From Actinomadura sp. CNU-125 (GTDB lineage: Bacteria > Actinomycetota > Actinomycetes > Streptosporangiales > Streptosporangiaceae), in NCBI RefSeq assembly GCF_001942465.1, contig NZ_MKJY01000555.1:31520-95519 (forward strand): a DNA stretch of 64,000 bases, written 5' to 3'. Under the pieces are notes generated by a model that was given only the letters and a program-made list of their open reading frames with translations, was not told where the DNA came from and searched no databases. Both the position numbers and the translations under genes were made by a program. This document shows positions 1 through 9,228 of this stretch, piece after piece. Position 1 is the first letter of the stretch. Each line of letters starts with the position of its first letter.

Positions 1-2
1 AG

Positions 3-410
3 TCGCTCGTCCAGTCGTACGAGGGCGTCGTGCGGGTCGCGTCGGCGTGGCCGAAGGGCTGGGACGTCGCCGGGTCCGTGCAGGTCGAGGGCGGGCACCG
101 GGTGAGCACCGAAGTGCGCGACGGTGTGCCGAACCTCGTCGGCGTCGAGGCGGGCGGCGACGGCACGCTCGCGATCGCCAACCCGTGGCCGGGCGAGCGG
201 GTGCGGGTCGTCGACGGCGACACCGGGCGCGGCCGTCCGATCGTGCCGCCGACCGGCGACGAGGTGATCCGGTTCCGGGTCGAGGACGGGCGGTCCTACG
301 TCGTCGAACGGGCCGACCGTCCGTTCCCGTCGTTCCGCTTCGACGGCGTCGACGGGAAGCCGGCGACGGACGTCCGGCGGCTCGGCGACCGCACGCTCGG
401 CGTGGAGTGA
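3..410 (+). CDS. C-terminal end of a glycosidase-like protein (5' truncated)
   Basis: The reading frame enters from the left edge and ends with TGA at 408-410, so only about 135 C-terminal residues are visible. The sequence (LVQSYEGVVRVASAWPKGWD near the start) is rich in short beta-strand-like stretches and looks like the C-terminal domain that follows the catalytic barrel in GH95-type glycoside hydrolases (alpha-L-fucosidases), though no catalytic residue lies in the window. A fucosidase-type enzyme would fit the convergent minus-strand cluster, which encodes a mutarotase, lactonase and sugar importer. The family call is tentative. Confidence 0.5.
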   Translation, partial: SLVQSYEGVVRVASAWPKGWDVAGSVQVEGGHRVSTEVRDGVPNLVGVEAGGDGTLAIANPWPGERVRVVDGDTGRGRPIVPPTGDEVIRFRVEDGRSYVVERADRPFPSFRFDGVDGKPATDVRRLGDRTLGVE

Positions 411-434
411 CCCCCCGCTAGCCGCCGCGAAGGC

Positions 435-466
435 GGCCGCGGCACCCGGTTCCGGGTGCCGCGGCC
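435..466. terminator. Bidirectional hairpin terminator between convergent genes
   Basis: A 15-bp perfect stem (435-449 with 452-466) and a two-base centre lies between the end of the glycosidase-like gene and the end of the convergent LacI gene. There is no long T run, as is common in GC-rich actinobacteria. Confidence 0.7.
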
Positions 467-490
467 GTCTTCGCGGTTCCGATCCGCGCG

Positions 491-1526
491 TCAGCGCGGC
501 TTGGCCGTGGACTGCCGGACGATCAGTTCGATCGGCTCCCGCACGATCTCCTCGACCGGATGGTCGGCGGGCACCGACAGCAGGAGCTTGGTGGCGCGCG
601 CGCCGAGCGCGCGCAGCGGCATCCGGACCGTGGTCAGCGGCGGGACGAGGTGCTCGGCCAGCGGCAGGTCGTGCACCGCGACCACCGACATCTCCGCCGG
701 GACCGAGACGCCGCGGGCGCGCAGCGCGCTGAGCACGCCGATCGCGGACGCGACGTTCGCGACGAACATCGCGGTCGGCGGCTCCGGACCGTCCAGGAGC
801 CGCTGCACCGCCTGGACGCCGCCGCGGTCCGTACACGTCCCGGACGACGAGCCGCGGGTCCTCGTCGAGGCCCGCCGAGCGCAGCGCCGTCGCGTACCCG
901 TCGTGGCGGCGGTGCGCGGTGTCGGCGCCGGGCGGCCCGCCGACGTGCGCGATGCGGCGGTGGCCGAGGTCGAGCAGGTGGTCGACGGCGACGCGGGCGC
1001 CGAGCACGTCGTCGAGGATGACGTACCGGCCGGAGGCGGGGCCGCGGCGGTTGACGAACAGCCACGGCAGCCCCCGGTCGGCGAGGGTGGCCTGCTCCTC
1101 GTCGGTGATCGTGCCCCCGGCGAGGAGCAGCCCGTCGACGCGTCCCTGCCCGAGCAGGTCGAGGTAGCTCCGCGCGCCGCGTCCGGCGGTGGACGAACCG
1201 ACCATCAGCGCGCAGCCGAGGTCCGCGGCCGCGGTCTCCGCACCGGTGATGATCTCCGCGTAGACGGGGTTGGCGAAGTCGGGGATGTACAGCCCGACGG
1301 TCCCGGCCTTCGCCGTGCGCAGGCTGCGCGCCGCGACGTTCGGCCGGTAGTCGAGTTCCTTGAGGGCGGCGTTCACCCTGGCCCGCGTCTCGGGGCGGAT
1401 GTTCAGCAGGGGGTCGGCGTTGACGACGCGCGACACGACCGCCTTGTCGACCCCCGCCTTGCGGGCGACGTCGGCGAGCGTCACCCGGCGGGCCCGCGAA
1501 CGGCCGCCCCCGGTCGACTGGGTCAC
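491..1526 (-). CDS. LacI-family transcriptional regulator (frameshift near 820-836)
   Basis: N-terminal helix-turn-helix (VTLADVARKAGVDKAVVSRV) is followed by a periplasmic-binding-protein-like effector domain (VGLYIPDFANPVYAEIITGA; LDLGHRRIAHVGG) and a normal C-terminus. The start is GTG at 1526, overlapping the TGA of the upstream oxidoreductase as GTGA. The frame slips at about 820-836, after DVYGPR, and resumes at VQAVQRLLDG, so one base appears gained or two lost. It is the last gene of the sugar unit and probably the local repressor acting at the CG-centred sites at 8201 and 12275; that link is inferred from position and from the LacI-like symmetry of the sites. Confidence 0.85.
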
Positions 1527-2598
1527 AGTGACTGAGCCTCACCGCTGTCGATGGATTTGTACAGAGCCTGGACGAGTTCCAGCGTACCGAGATTCGCGCG
1601 CGCGGCCGTGGGAGACGGCTCGTCCTCGGCGATCCAGCGCAGCAGCCCGGCCATCGGCCCGGCGAACGCGCCGGGGATCCACCGTTCGGTCACCGGGTAG
1701 GCCGTCCAGCCGTCGGTGGGCGCCGTGGAACTGGACACCTCCAGGGTGTCGGGACGGCCGTGCGGGTAGTCGTACAGCAGCCCGAGGGTGCCGCGGATCG
1801 CGCCCTTGTCGCCGTCGATCCGGAACTCGGCGCGGAAGTCGCCGGTGCGGTTCTCGTGGTTGACGTGCAGGAGCGCGCGGGCGCCGTCCTCGAACAGCAG
1901 GGTGCTCATCGTCCTGGACTCGCCCGTCTCCGCCTGGCCCGGCGTACGGGACGCGGCGCAGAAGACGCGGACGGGGTCGCCCAGGATGCTGCGCACCGCG
2001 TCGAGGTAGTGGATCGAGTGGTACATGATTTCGAGGCGTTCGGAGCGGACGAGCCAGGACCAGCCGCTCCAGTCGGTCTTCACGTCGACGTTGAACGACA
2101 TCGCGGTGGGCGTCCCGATCCAGCCGGCGCGGACCATGGCGCGGGCCGCGGCGATCCCCTCGTCCCAGCGGAGCTGCTGGTTGACGGCGAGGCGGCGGCC
2201 GCCCGCCTCGGCGAGCGCGGCGAGCTCGCGGGCCTCGGCGAGGTCGGGCGCGAGCGGCTTCTGGCACAGCAGGTGCTTGCCCGCCGCCAGCGCGGCCCGC
2301 GCGATCGGCGGCTGCGCGTGCGGGACGACGGCGATGTCCACGACCTCGACCCCGTCGTCCGTCAGCAGGTCGTCGAGGGAGTCGTAGACGTGCGGGACGC
2401 CGTGCCGGGCGGCGACCTCGCGGGCGCGGTCCCCGTCGAGGTCGAAGATCCCGCGGACGGGCAGCCCGTGCGCGGCGTAGGCGGGCAGGTGCGCGACGTC
2501 GACGATCGCGCCCGCACCGACGACGGCGATCGGCCGCCGGTGGTGCTCGGGGACGAGACGCGGGTCTCGGCGGCGATCGGGGCGAACAGGTCGAGCAT
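1523..2598 (-). CDS. Gfo/Idh/MocA-family NAD(P)-dependent oxidoreductase (frameshift near 2560)
   Basis: Probable sugar or inositol-type dehydrogenase. After frame correction the N-terminus is MLDLFAPIAAET followed by a dinucleotide-binding strand IAVVGAGAIVDVAHLPAY. The family's catalytic-loop motif is visible as CQKPLAPD (EKP-like, with Q replacing E), and the C-terminal domain carries the MYHSIHYLDAVR stretch. The start is ATG at 2598 with GGAG upstream; the rest of the protein is in another frame from about 2565. It lies 19 bp after the lactonase gene and overlaps the LacI gene by 4 bp, so it should oxidise the sugar or a derivative of it in this operon. The substrate cannot be read from sequence. 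Confidence 0.85.
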
Positions 2599-2617
2599 GA
2601 GGGCGGCTCCGGGTAGG

Positions 2618-3468
2618 TCAGGCGGGGTCGGGGATGCGGTAGACGTCGGCGGCGGTCCCGCCGAGGACGCGCGCCCGGTCGGCGGGGTCGAGGCCCAGGT
2701 CGTCGAGGAGGTTCGCGGTCTCGTCCCACACCTTGCGGTAGCCGCCGGCGAGGACGGAGATGGGCCAGTCGCCGCCGAACATCAGCCGGCCGGCGCCGAA
2801 CAGTTCGAACGCGTGCTCGGCGTAGGGGCGCAGGTCGGCGGCCGTCCAGGTCTCCCAGTCGGCGGCCGTGTTCAGCCCGGACACCTTGGCGTGGACGTTC
2901 GGGTGCTCGGCGGCGCGGGCGAGCAGGCCCGCCCAGGGTTCGCGGCCGCGCTCGGCGATCGGCGGCTTGGCGAGATGGTCAATCACCAGCCGCAGGTCCG
3001 GATGCCGTTCGGCGAGCAGCGGCACGTGCTCCAGATGCCGGGGCCGGACGGCGACGACGTCGAACGTCAGGTCCCGTTCGGCGAGCGCGTCCAGCCCGTC
3101 CCGTACCTGCGGCCGCAGCAGCCAGTCCGGGTCGGGCTCGTCGTGGATCAGGTGCCGGACGCGACGTAGCGCGGGTCCCGCCGGTAGCGGTCCAGCGCGG
3201 CGGCGGCCTCGTCCGGGCGCAGCAGCGGCACCCAGCCGACGACCGCCCGCACGCGCGGCCAGCGGTCGGCGACCTCCAGCATGTAGTCGGTGTCGGCGTA
3301 GGAGTCGGCGGACTGGACGAGGACCGTCCCGTCGACCCCGCACGCGTCCAGCAGCGGTTCGAGGTCGTGCTCCTCGAACGTCCGGTGGATGGGGCCCTGG
3401 TCGGGCGTCAGCCACGGGTACTCGACCCGGTCGAGGTTCCAGAAGTGCTGGTGCGCGTCGATGATCAC
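2618..3468 (-). CDS. Amidohydrolase-family sugar lactonase (frameshift near 3155)
   Basis: TIM-barrel metal-dependent hydrolase of the COG3618 type, which includes L-fuconolactonase and L-rhamnono-1,4-lactonase. Seen: the metal-binding start IIDAHQHFWNLDRVEYPWL, LRLVIDHLAKPP with a conserved His, VHAKVSGLN, and the late Asp in MFGGDWPIS. The start is GTG at 3468 with GGAGGA upstream, overlapping the mutarotase stop (GTGA). The frame changes at about 3155, after RDPRYVAS. With a mutarotase directly upstream and two dehydrogenases in the locus, the likely role is hydrolysis of a sugar lactone in a non-phosphorylating (Weimberg/fucose-like) route. Confidence 0.85.
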
Positions 3469-3809
3469 GAGTGTTCCTCCCCGGGGCGCGGCGACTGCTC
3501 CCGAAGATTCCACACCTTCGCGAGCGCGTTCGTCCGGCCGTCCTCCCCCGGTTCGAAGCGGTCGACGAACTCCCCCATGTGCCGTTGCCACGCCTGGTCG
3601 GCGGGGTCGCCCGCGAGGACTTCGAGGGCGGCGGCGAAGTCGTCGGCGTCGACCAGGTGGAACAGGTCGCGGCCGCTGCGCCAGATCGTCCAGTCCCGGA
3701 TCCCGGCGCGGCGCAGCGCGGCGAGCAGGTCGTCCGGGACGGCGGCGTGCTCCCGGTCGTAGTCGTCCTCGCGCCCTTCGCGCAGGACGCTGTGCAGCGC
3801 GACCTTCAC
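3465..3809 (-). CDS. L-rhamnose mutarotase-family protein
   Basis: A 114-residue ferredoxin-like protein of the RhaM / DUF718 family, which interconverts alpha and beta anomers of deoxysugars. Seen: MKVALHSVLREGREDDYDREH near the start, IRDWTIWRSGRDLFHLVDAD, and a C-terminal tryptophan region. Length matches the family. The GTG start at 3809 overlaps the VOC-gene stop, and its own stop overlaps the lactonase start, so it sits inside a tightly coupled operon. It implies the imported substrate is a reducing sugar such as L-fucose or L-rhamnose. Confidence 0.85.
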   Translation of the reverse strand: MKVALHSVLREGREDDYDREHAAVPDDLLAALRRAGIRDWTIWRSGRDLFHLVDADDFAAALEVLAGDPADQAWQRHMGEFVDRFEPGEDGRTNALAKVWNLREQSPRPGEEHS

Positions 3810-4297
3810 GCGGAACCTCCCGGGAGCAGCGCCGCGCGGTGCGGCGGCGGCTGGACGAGTTCGAGCGTGATGTCGTCGGGGTCCAGGAAGTAGCAGGCCG
3901 CGCCGCCGGTGTTTGCGCCCGCCGTGATGCGGTTGGGCGGCGACACGAACCGGACGCCGAGGGCGGCGAGCCGGTCGTGCTCGGCGGCGGCGTCGGCGAC
4001 CGCGAACGCCATGTGCGCGGCGCCCGGATGGTGCCGGGCGGGGTCCTGGCGCTCGCCGCGCGGGACCACGTACTCCACCAGCTCCAGGTCGTGGGTGCTG
4101 ACGTGCGCGGGCCGTCCGGGGACGGCGAGCTGCGCGACCCGCAGGCGCGCGTCGGGGTAGCCGACGAGCGCCCGCGTGTACTCGTTGTCCTGGTCCTGGA
4201 CGTGCACGAGGTCCATGCCGAGGACGTCGCGGTAGAACGCGACCGACCGGTCGAGGTCGGCGACGTGGAAGCTGAAGTGCCAGATCGCGGCGAGCAT
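3806..4297 (-). CDS. VOC-superfamily (glyoxalase/extradiol dioxygenase fold) protein
   Basis: About 163 residues with the vicinal-oxygen-chelate fold: WHFSFHVADLDRSVAFYRDVLGMDL is the first beta-alpha-beta module, and AAHMAFAVADAAAEHDRLAALGVRF followed by CYFLDPDDITLELVQPP is the second. The metal residues His (FSFHV), His (AAHMAF) and Glu (ITLELV) are in the expected places. ATG at 4297 has GGAGGA upstream; an ATG ten codons earlier lacks this. Reaction unknown; being inside the sugar operon suggests isomerase, epimerase or lyase work on a pathway intermediate. Confidence 0.8.
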   Translation of the reverse strand: MLAAIWHFSFHVADLDRSVAFYRDVLGMDLVHVQDQDNEYTRALVGYPDARLRVAQLAVPGRPAHVSTHDLELVEYVVPRGERQDPARHHPGAAHMAFAVADAAAEHDRLAALGVRFVSPPNRITAGANTGGAACYFLDPDDITLELVQPPPHRAALLPGGSA

Positions 4298-4301
4298 CGG
4301 C

Positions 4302-5582
4302 TCAGTCCTCCTTCCGGACGGCCGCACCCGGCTGCGCGGATACCGTCGGTTTCTCGGGCGGTGGCGGCGGCTCCGGCCCGTCCTCGCCGGACGGCCCGGT
4401 CGCGGCGGGCGTCTCGGCCTCCCTGATCCGCCGGGTCTGGCCGCGCCGCAGCGAGATCGTGTAGACCCCGGCGGCGACGATCAGCACGACGCCCTCGACC
4501 AGGCCCTGCCAGTTCGCGCCGAGGTTCAGGATGTTGAACCCGTTCCGCAGGGTGATCAGGATCAGCGCGCCGACCAGCGACTTGCCGACGCTGCCGAGGC
4601 CGCCGAACAGCGACGTCCCGCCGAGGATCGCGGCGGCCAGCGCCGTCAGCTCGAAGCCGGACAGGGCGCTCGGGTTGATCGAGCCGAGCCGGGCGGCGTA
4701 CAGGACGCCGACGAACGCCGCGACCGTCCCGTTGAGGACGAACGCGACGACCTTGTACCGGTCGACCGCGATGCCCGACAGCCGGGCCGCCTCCGGGTTG
4801 CCGCCGGACGCGTACAGCCGCCTCCCGATCGTGGTGTAGCGCAGCACCCACGCCGCGACGATCGCCAGCAGCAGCAGGTAGAGGGTCCGCTGGGTGATGC
4901 GGATCGTGAAGATCGCGACGGGCGACGCGGCGATCAGCACGACCCCGGCGACGAGCGGCACCAGGATCCGCGGCGGCCGCCACTCCTTCGACCGCGCGGC
5001 CCGCCACGCGCCGACCGCCAGCACGACGATGCCCGCGAGCAGGTAGAGGTTCGGGGTGATCCACGAGCCGCCGTCGACGGCGCGCAGCCCGTCCCGGACC
5101 GCGCCCTCGGGCGCCGTGACGGTCCGGCCGTCGGTGACGATGAGCACGACCCCGCGAATGGCGGTCATGGTGCCCAGCGTCACGATGAACGCGTTGATGC
5201 CGAAGTACTGCACCACCACGCCGTTGAACAGGCCGATGACGGCGCCGACGGCGAGCGCGGCGAAGAGTGCGGGCCAGAACCCGATGTCGTCGGCCAGGCT
5301 CAGGCAGACCGCCGCGCCGAGCGCGGCGACGGCGCCCACCGACAGGTCGAAGTTGCCGCTGATCAGGACGATCGTGGTGGTGACCGCCATCAGGCCGATC
5401 AGCGTGGTCTGGTCGAGGATGTTCGCGACGTTCGTCGGCCCCAGGTAGAACACCCGCCCCTGGGCCTGCGCCGCGAAGGTCAGGACGGCGACGAGCAGGA
5501 CGAGCGCGTACACGACGCCCGCGTTGCCGAGCCGCAGCGCGGCGGGGAGCCGCGGCCGTCCGGACGTGGTCTCAGTGCTCAC
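4302..5582 (-). CDS. Sugar ABC transporter permease (RbsC-like)
   Basis: A 426-residue membrane protein with about ten hydrophobic segments, including LISGNFDLSVGAVAALGAAV, the hallmark of BPD_transp_2 (RbsC/AraH/XylH) permeases, and LGGTSLFGGLGSVGKSLVGA. The GTG at 5582 overlaps the end of the ATPase gene, showing coupling. A Pro/Glu-rich cytoplasmic tail of about 50 residues is longer than usual. It forms the channel with the ATPase and lipoprotein encoded upstream. Confidence 0.92.
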   Translation of the reverse strand: MSTETTSGRPRLPAALRLGNAGVVYALVLLVAVLTFAAQAQGRVFYLGPTNVANILDQTTLIGLMAVTTTIVLISGNFDLSVGAVAALGAAVCLSLADDIGFWPALFAALAVGAVIGLFNGVVVQYFGINAFIVTLGTMTAIRGVVLIVTDGRTVTAPEGAVRDGLRAVDGGSWITPNLYLLAGIVVLAVGAWRAARSKEWRPPRILVPLVAGVVLIAASPVAIFTIRITQRTLYLLLLAIVAAWVLRYTTIGRRLYASGGNPEAARLSGIAVDRYKVVAFVLNGTVAAFVGVLYAARLGSINPSALSGFELTALAAAILGGTSLFGGLGSVGKSLVGALILITLRNGFNILNLGANWQGLVEGVVLIVAAGVYTISLRRGQTRRIREAETPAATGPSGEDGPEPPPPPEKPTVSAQPGAAVRKED

Positions 5583-7158
5583 GCGGCACCTCTTCTTCTT
5601 CGTTCCGGCCGGACGGCTCGGGCCGCGCCGGCCGCCGCGTCCGCAGGCCGTGGGCCAGCATCAGCAGCTCCTCCTCGGTGGTCTGCGCGGCGCGCCGCTC
5701 GGCGACGATCCGGCCGCCCCGGACGACGAGCACCCGGGTGGCGACCGACAGCAGCTCCTCGAACTCGCTGCACACGAGGACGACCGCCTTGCCCTGCGCC
5801 GCGAACCGGCGGACGAGCCGCAGCAGGTCGGCCTTCGCGCCGACGTCCACGCCCGCGGTCGGCTCGTCGAGCAGCCACACGCGCGTGTCGGCGTACATCC
5901 ACTTCGCGAACACGACCTTCTGGGCGTTGCCGCCGGACAGCTCGCCCGGCACGGCGTCGACCCCGGCGGTGACGATGCCGAGGTCCGCGACCGCCCGCTC
6001 CGCGCGGGCCCGCTCGTCGTCGGCGCGCGGCACCAGCCGTCCGCGCGACAGCCGGGCCAGGTCGGGCAGGGAGATGTTCTTCCACAGCGGCAGCCCGCCG
6101 TGCAGCCCCTGCCCGGCGCGGTCCTCCGGGACGTACGCCATGCCCGCCCCGACGGCGGCCCGCGCCGAGTTCGCGACCTCGGTGCCGCCGACGCTGACGG
6201 TGCCGGTGGCGGACGAGTCGTCGCGGAACACCGCGCGCAGCAGCTCCGACCGTCCGGCGCCGAGCAGCCCGGCGACGCCGACGATCTCCCCGGCGCGCAC
6301 GTCGAACGAGACGTCGCGCACGCCCGTCGCCGACGACAGCCCGGCCACCCGCAGGACGACCGGCGCGGCGGCGTCCGGCTCCGGCTCGCCCTCGCGTTCG
6401 ACGGCGAGCAGTTCCCGGCCGGTGACGGCGCGGACGAGCATGCCCTCGGTGACCGCGTCGGTCGCCTCGTCGAGCACCGTCTCGCCGTCGCGGATGACCG
6501 TCGTGTGGTCGGTCAGCTCGAAGATCTCGTCGAAGAAGTGCGAGATGTACAGGAACGCGGTGCCCTGCGCCGACAGCCGCCGCACGGCGTCGAACACGAC
6601 CCGCCGCTCCTTGTCCGACAGCGACGCCGTGGGCTCGTCCATCACCACCAGCCGGGCGCCCGCCGCGAGGGACTGCAGCACCGACACCATCTGCCGGGCG
6701 CCGATCGGCAGGTCGCCGACGACCGCGTCCGGGTCGACGGGGTAGCCGAGCCGTTCGACGAGCGCGCCGAACTCCGCGCGCAGGTCGCGCGTCATCCGCC
6801 AGGCGCCCGACCGGTCGAGGAACACGTTCTCGATGACGGTGAGGGTGGGCACCAGCGGGACGTGCTGGTGGATCGTCGCGATCCCCGCCTTGCGGGCGGC
6901 GCCGGGGGCGCGCCAGCGGCGGTCCCGGCCGGCCCAGCGCAGCACGCCGCCGCTCGGCGGATGCGCCCCGGAGATGATCTTCACGAGGGTGGACTTGCCC
7001 GCGCCGTTCGCGCCGACGAGCCCGTGCACGCTGCCCGGCCGCACCGCGAGGGAGATGCCGCGCAGCGCGCGCGTCCCGTTCGGGAACGTCTTGGTGACGC
7101 CGTCGAGGAGCAGGAGCGGTTCGCCGTCCGGCCGTGCGTCCGGCGGTGCCTCCGGCAT
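5572..7158 (-). CDS. Sugar ABC transporter ATP-binding protein, duplicated domain (RbsA-like)
   Basis: 528 residues with two ATPase halves, as in RbsA/MglA. First half: Walker A GANGAGKST, signature-like region LPIGARQMVSVLQSLA, Walker B RLVVMDEPTAS. Second half: degenerate Walker A GLLGAGRSELL, signature LSGGNAQKV, Walker B VWLLDEPTAGVDVG. ATG at 7158 has GGAGGA seven bases upstream. It lies 38 bp after the binding-protein gene and overlaps the permease start. It energises import of the sugar that the operon degrades. Confidence 0.95.
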   Translation of the reverse strand: MPEAPPDARPDGEPLLLLDGVTKTFPNGTRALRGISLAVRPGSVHGLVGANGAGKSTLVKIISGAHPPSGGVLRWAGRDRRWRAPGAARKAGIATIHQHVPLVPTLTVIENVFLDRSGAWRMTRDLRAEFGALVERLGYPVDPDAVVGDLPIGARQMVSVLQSLAAGARLVVMDEPTASLSDKERRVVFDAVRRLSAQGTAFLYISHFFDEIFELTDHTTVIRDGETVLDEATDAVTEGMLVRAVTGRELLAVEREGEPEPDAAAPVVLRVAGLSSATGVRDVSFDVRAGEIVGVAGLLGAGRSELLRAVFRDDSSATGTVSVGGTEVANSARAAVGAGMAYVPEDRAGQGLHGGLPLWKNISLPDLARLSRGRLVPRADDERARAERAVADLGIVTAGVDAVPGELSGGNAQKVVFAKWMYADTRVWLLDEPTAGVDVGAKADLLRLVRRFAAQGKAVVLVCSEFEELLSVATRVLVVRGGRIVAERRAAQTTEEELLMLAHGLRTRRPARPEPSGRNEEEEVPREH

Positions 7159-7196
7159 GGCTTCCTCCTTCCCTTCCGCGTCCGCAGCCGCGGGCC

Positions 7197-8186
7197 TCAC
7201 CATTGCGGCTTGCACTCGCCGACGTTGTCCTTCGTGATCGCCGGGGTGTCGTAGGTGACGAACTCGGCGTCGTGCTTCTTCGCGCCGGTGAGCTGCTCGT
7301 GCAGCACCTTCATGGCGCGCGCGCCGAGGTCCTCGGGCTTGTAGCAGACCGTCCCGTACAGGTCGCCGCTCTTGACGCCGTCGATGCCGAGCTTGGAGCC
7401 GCCGACGCCGATGACGGCGGCGTCCGATCCGGCCGCCTTCACCGCCTTCGCGCAGCCGACGCCCATGTCGTCGCTCTCGGCGTAGAACAGCTTGACGTCC
7501 GGGTGCGCGGCCAGCATGTTCTGGCAGGCCGACTGCGCCTTCTCCGGCAGCCAGTCGCCGGGCTGCCGCGCCACGACCTTCAGCTCGACGCCCTTCTCCT
7601 TCGCGGGCGCCTCGAAGTCGCGGTACCGCTGGTGGGTCTCGGCGAACCCGGCCGTCCCCTCGACGACCGCGATCTCGCCGCCGTCGGGGAGCACTTCGAG
7701 CGCCAGTTCGCCCGCCGTGCGCCCGGCCGCGTACTCGTCCTGCGTCGCGAGCGCGACCAGGCCCGGGTAGACGTCGGTGAGCTCGCGGGACTTCGGGTCG
7801 CCGACCTGGGACGCGACGGCGACGGTCGGGATCCCGGCCTGCTTCAGGCCGTCGGCCATCCCGGCCGCGACGCTGGAGTCGACGGGCAGCAGCAGCACGC
7901 CGTCCGGCTGCTGGCCGATGAGGTCCTGGATGTCGCTGGACTGCTTCTGCGCCTCCCCCTGCGCGTCGACCTCGATCACCTCGACGCCGAGCCGCTCCGC
8001 CTCGGCCTTGATCCCCTTGGTGACGGCGGCGGGGAACGGGAAGCTCTGCCCCAGGGTGGACACCCCGACGGTCAGCTCGCCCTTGTCCGCCGCCGCCTCC
8101 GTCTCGCCGGCCTGCCCGCACCCCGCCGCCAGCGCCGCCATCGCGAGCGCCGCCGCAGCGGCCGCCAGCGTCTGCCTCCGTGCCAT
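7197..8186 (-). CDS. Sugar-binding lipoprotein of ABC importer (RbsB-like)
   Basis: 329 residues, signal peptide MARRQTLAAAAAALAMAALA followed by lipobox LAAGC (Cys at about residue 23), then a Peripla_BP_4 fold (GIKAEAERLGVEVIEVDAQG; QQPDGVLLLPVDSSVAAGMA). ATG at 8186 is preferred to the GTG three codons earlier because GGAGG lies eight bases upstream. It is the first gene of the second transcription unit, directly behind the operator-like site at 8201-8216, and should deliver the substrate to the permease. Confidence 0.93.
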   Translation of the reverse strand: MARRQTLAAAAAALAMAALAAGCGQAGETEAAADKGELTVGVSTLGQSFPFPAAVTKGIKAEAERLGVEVIEVDAQGEAQKQSSDIQDLIGQQPDGVLLLPVDSSVAAGMADGLKQAGIPTVAVASQVGDPKSRELTDVYPGLVALATQDEYAAGRTAGELALEVLPDGGEIAVVEGTAGFAETHQRYRDFEAPAKEKGVELKVVARQPGDWLPEKAQSACQNMLAAHPDVKLFYAESDDMGVGCAKAVKAAGSDAAVIGVGGSKLGIDGVKSGDLYGTVCYKPEDLGARAMKVLHEQLTGAKKHDAEFVTYDTPAITKDNVGECKPQW

Positions 8187-8200
8187 CCGCGGCACCTCCG

Positions 8201-8216
8201 TTCTAACGATTGACTA
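8201..8216. promoter_or_regulatory. Operator-like site in front of the importer unit
   Basis: TTCTAACGATTGACTA matches 14 of 16 bases of the site at 12275-12290 (TTCAATCGATTGACTA); both are preceded by CCG and both lie just upstream of the ribosome site of the first gene of a unit. The CG-centred half-palindrome is typical of LacI-family operators. Confidence 0.6.
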
Positions 8217-8232
8217 AGGGAGGGACGGCCGG

Positions 8233-9228
8233 TCAGGCCGCCGCCGTCTCGGCGATCCGGGCCGCGATCGGCCCGGCCGTCGGCAGCACCGCCGCCGCCA
8301 GCCCCGGCGCCGCCGGGATCCGCACGTCCGGGGCGCCGATCCGCACCAGCGCCGCGTCCAGGCCGATGCCCGCCTCCGCGACCCGCGCGACGATCTCGGC
8401 GCCGAAGCCGCCCGTCACGTTCGCCTCGTGCACCACCGCGAGCCGCCGCGTCCGCGCGACGCTCGCCAGCACGGCGTCCAGGTCCAGCGGGTTCAGCCAG
8501 GTCAGCTCCAGGACCTCCGCCTCGACGCCGCGCGCCGCCAGGCTCTCCGCCGCCGCCAGCGCCTGCCCGGCCACCGCGCCCCAGCTCACCACCGTGACGT
8601 CGCGGCCCGGCCGCCGCAGGTGCGACCAGCCCATCGGCCGCGGCGCGCCGCCCAGCTCGACCTCCGCCTTGTCGCCGAAGTACAGCGACCGGTTCTCCAC
8701 GACGATCACCGGGTCGTCGGCGTGCACCGCGGCGACCAGCACGTCATGGGCGTCCTGCGCGGTCCGCGGCATCGCCAGCCGCAGCCCGGGGACGTGCAGG
8801 AACAGCGCCTCCAGCGACTGCGAGTGCTGCGCGCACGCCCCCGGCGCGTTCCCCTGCTGGGTGCGGACGACGATCGGTGCGGGCGCCGCGCCCCGCGAGA
8901 CGTACCGGGCGTTCGCCGCCTGGTTGACGAGCTGGTCCAGCGCCACCAGCGAGAAGTCCGCCCACATGATCTCTACGATCGGCCGGGCGCCCATCAGCGC
9001 CGCGCCGACCGCGCTGCCGAGGATCGCGGCCTCGCTGATCGGGGTGTCGAACACCCGCTCGCCGAACTTGCGGCGCAGCCCGCGCGTCACGCCGAACACG
9101 CCGCCCGGCTTCGCGACGTCCTCCCCGTACAGGAGGGTCTCGGGCACCTCCTCCAGCAGCCGGGCCAGCGCCGCGTTGACGGCCTCTCCGTACTTCAGCT
9201 TCCTGGTCTCTGCGGTGGTCTCAGGCAT
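8233..9228 (-). CDS. TPP-dependent 2-oxoacid/acetoin dehydrogenase E1, beta subunit
   Basis: 331-residue transketolase-type Pyr plus C-terminal domain protein like pyruvate dehydrogenase E1 beta. Seen: LLYGEDVAKPGGVFGVTRGL, the conserved VFDTPISEAAILGSAVGAAL with its catalytic Glu, and the C-terminal WLNPLDLDAVLASVARTRR. Its ATG at 9228 overlaps the end of E1 alpha by 8 bp, as expected for a 1:1 heterotetramer. No E2 or E3 gene follows, so the complex either borrows them or works as a stand-alone TPP enzyme. Last gene of the upstream unit. Confidence 0.92.
   Translation of the reverse strand: MPETTAETRKLKYGEAVNAALARLLEEVPETLLYGEDVAKPGGVFGVTRGLRRKFGERVFDTPISEAAILGSAVGAALMGARPIVEIMWADFSLVALDQLVNQAANARYVSRGAAPAPIVVRTQQGNAPGACAQHSQSLEALFLHVPGLRLAMPRTAQDAHDVLVAAVHADDPVIVVENRSLYFGDKAEVELGGAPRPMGWSHLRRPGRDVTVVSWGAVAGQALAAAESLAARGVEAEVLELTWLNPLDLDAVLASVARTRRLAVVHEANVTGGFGAEIVARVAEAGIGLDAALVRIGAPDVRIPAAPGLAAAVLPTAGPIAARIAETAAA

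Noticed and set aside
634..1542. Long alternative reading frame across the LacI gene
   Set aside because: Arg/Pro-rich shadow frame of a GC-rich gene; the true HTH and effector domain lie in another frame.
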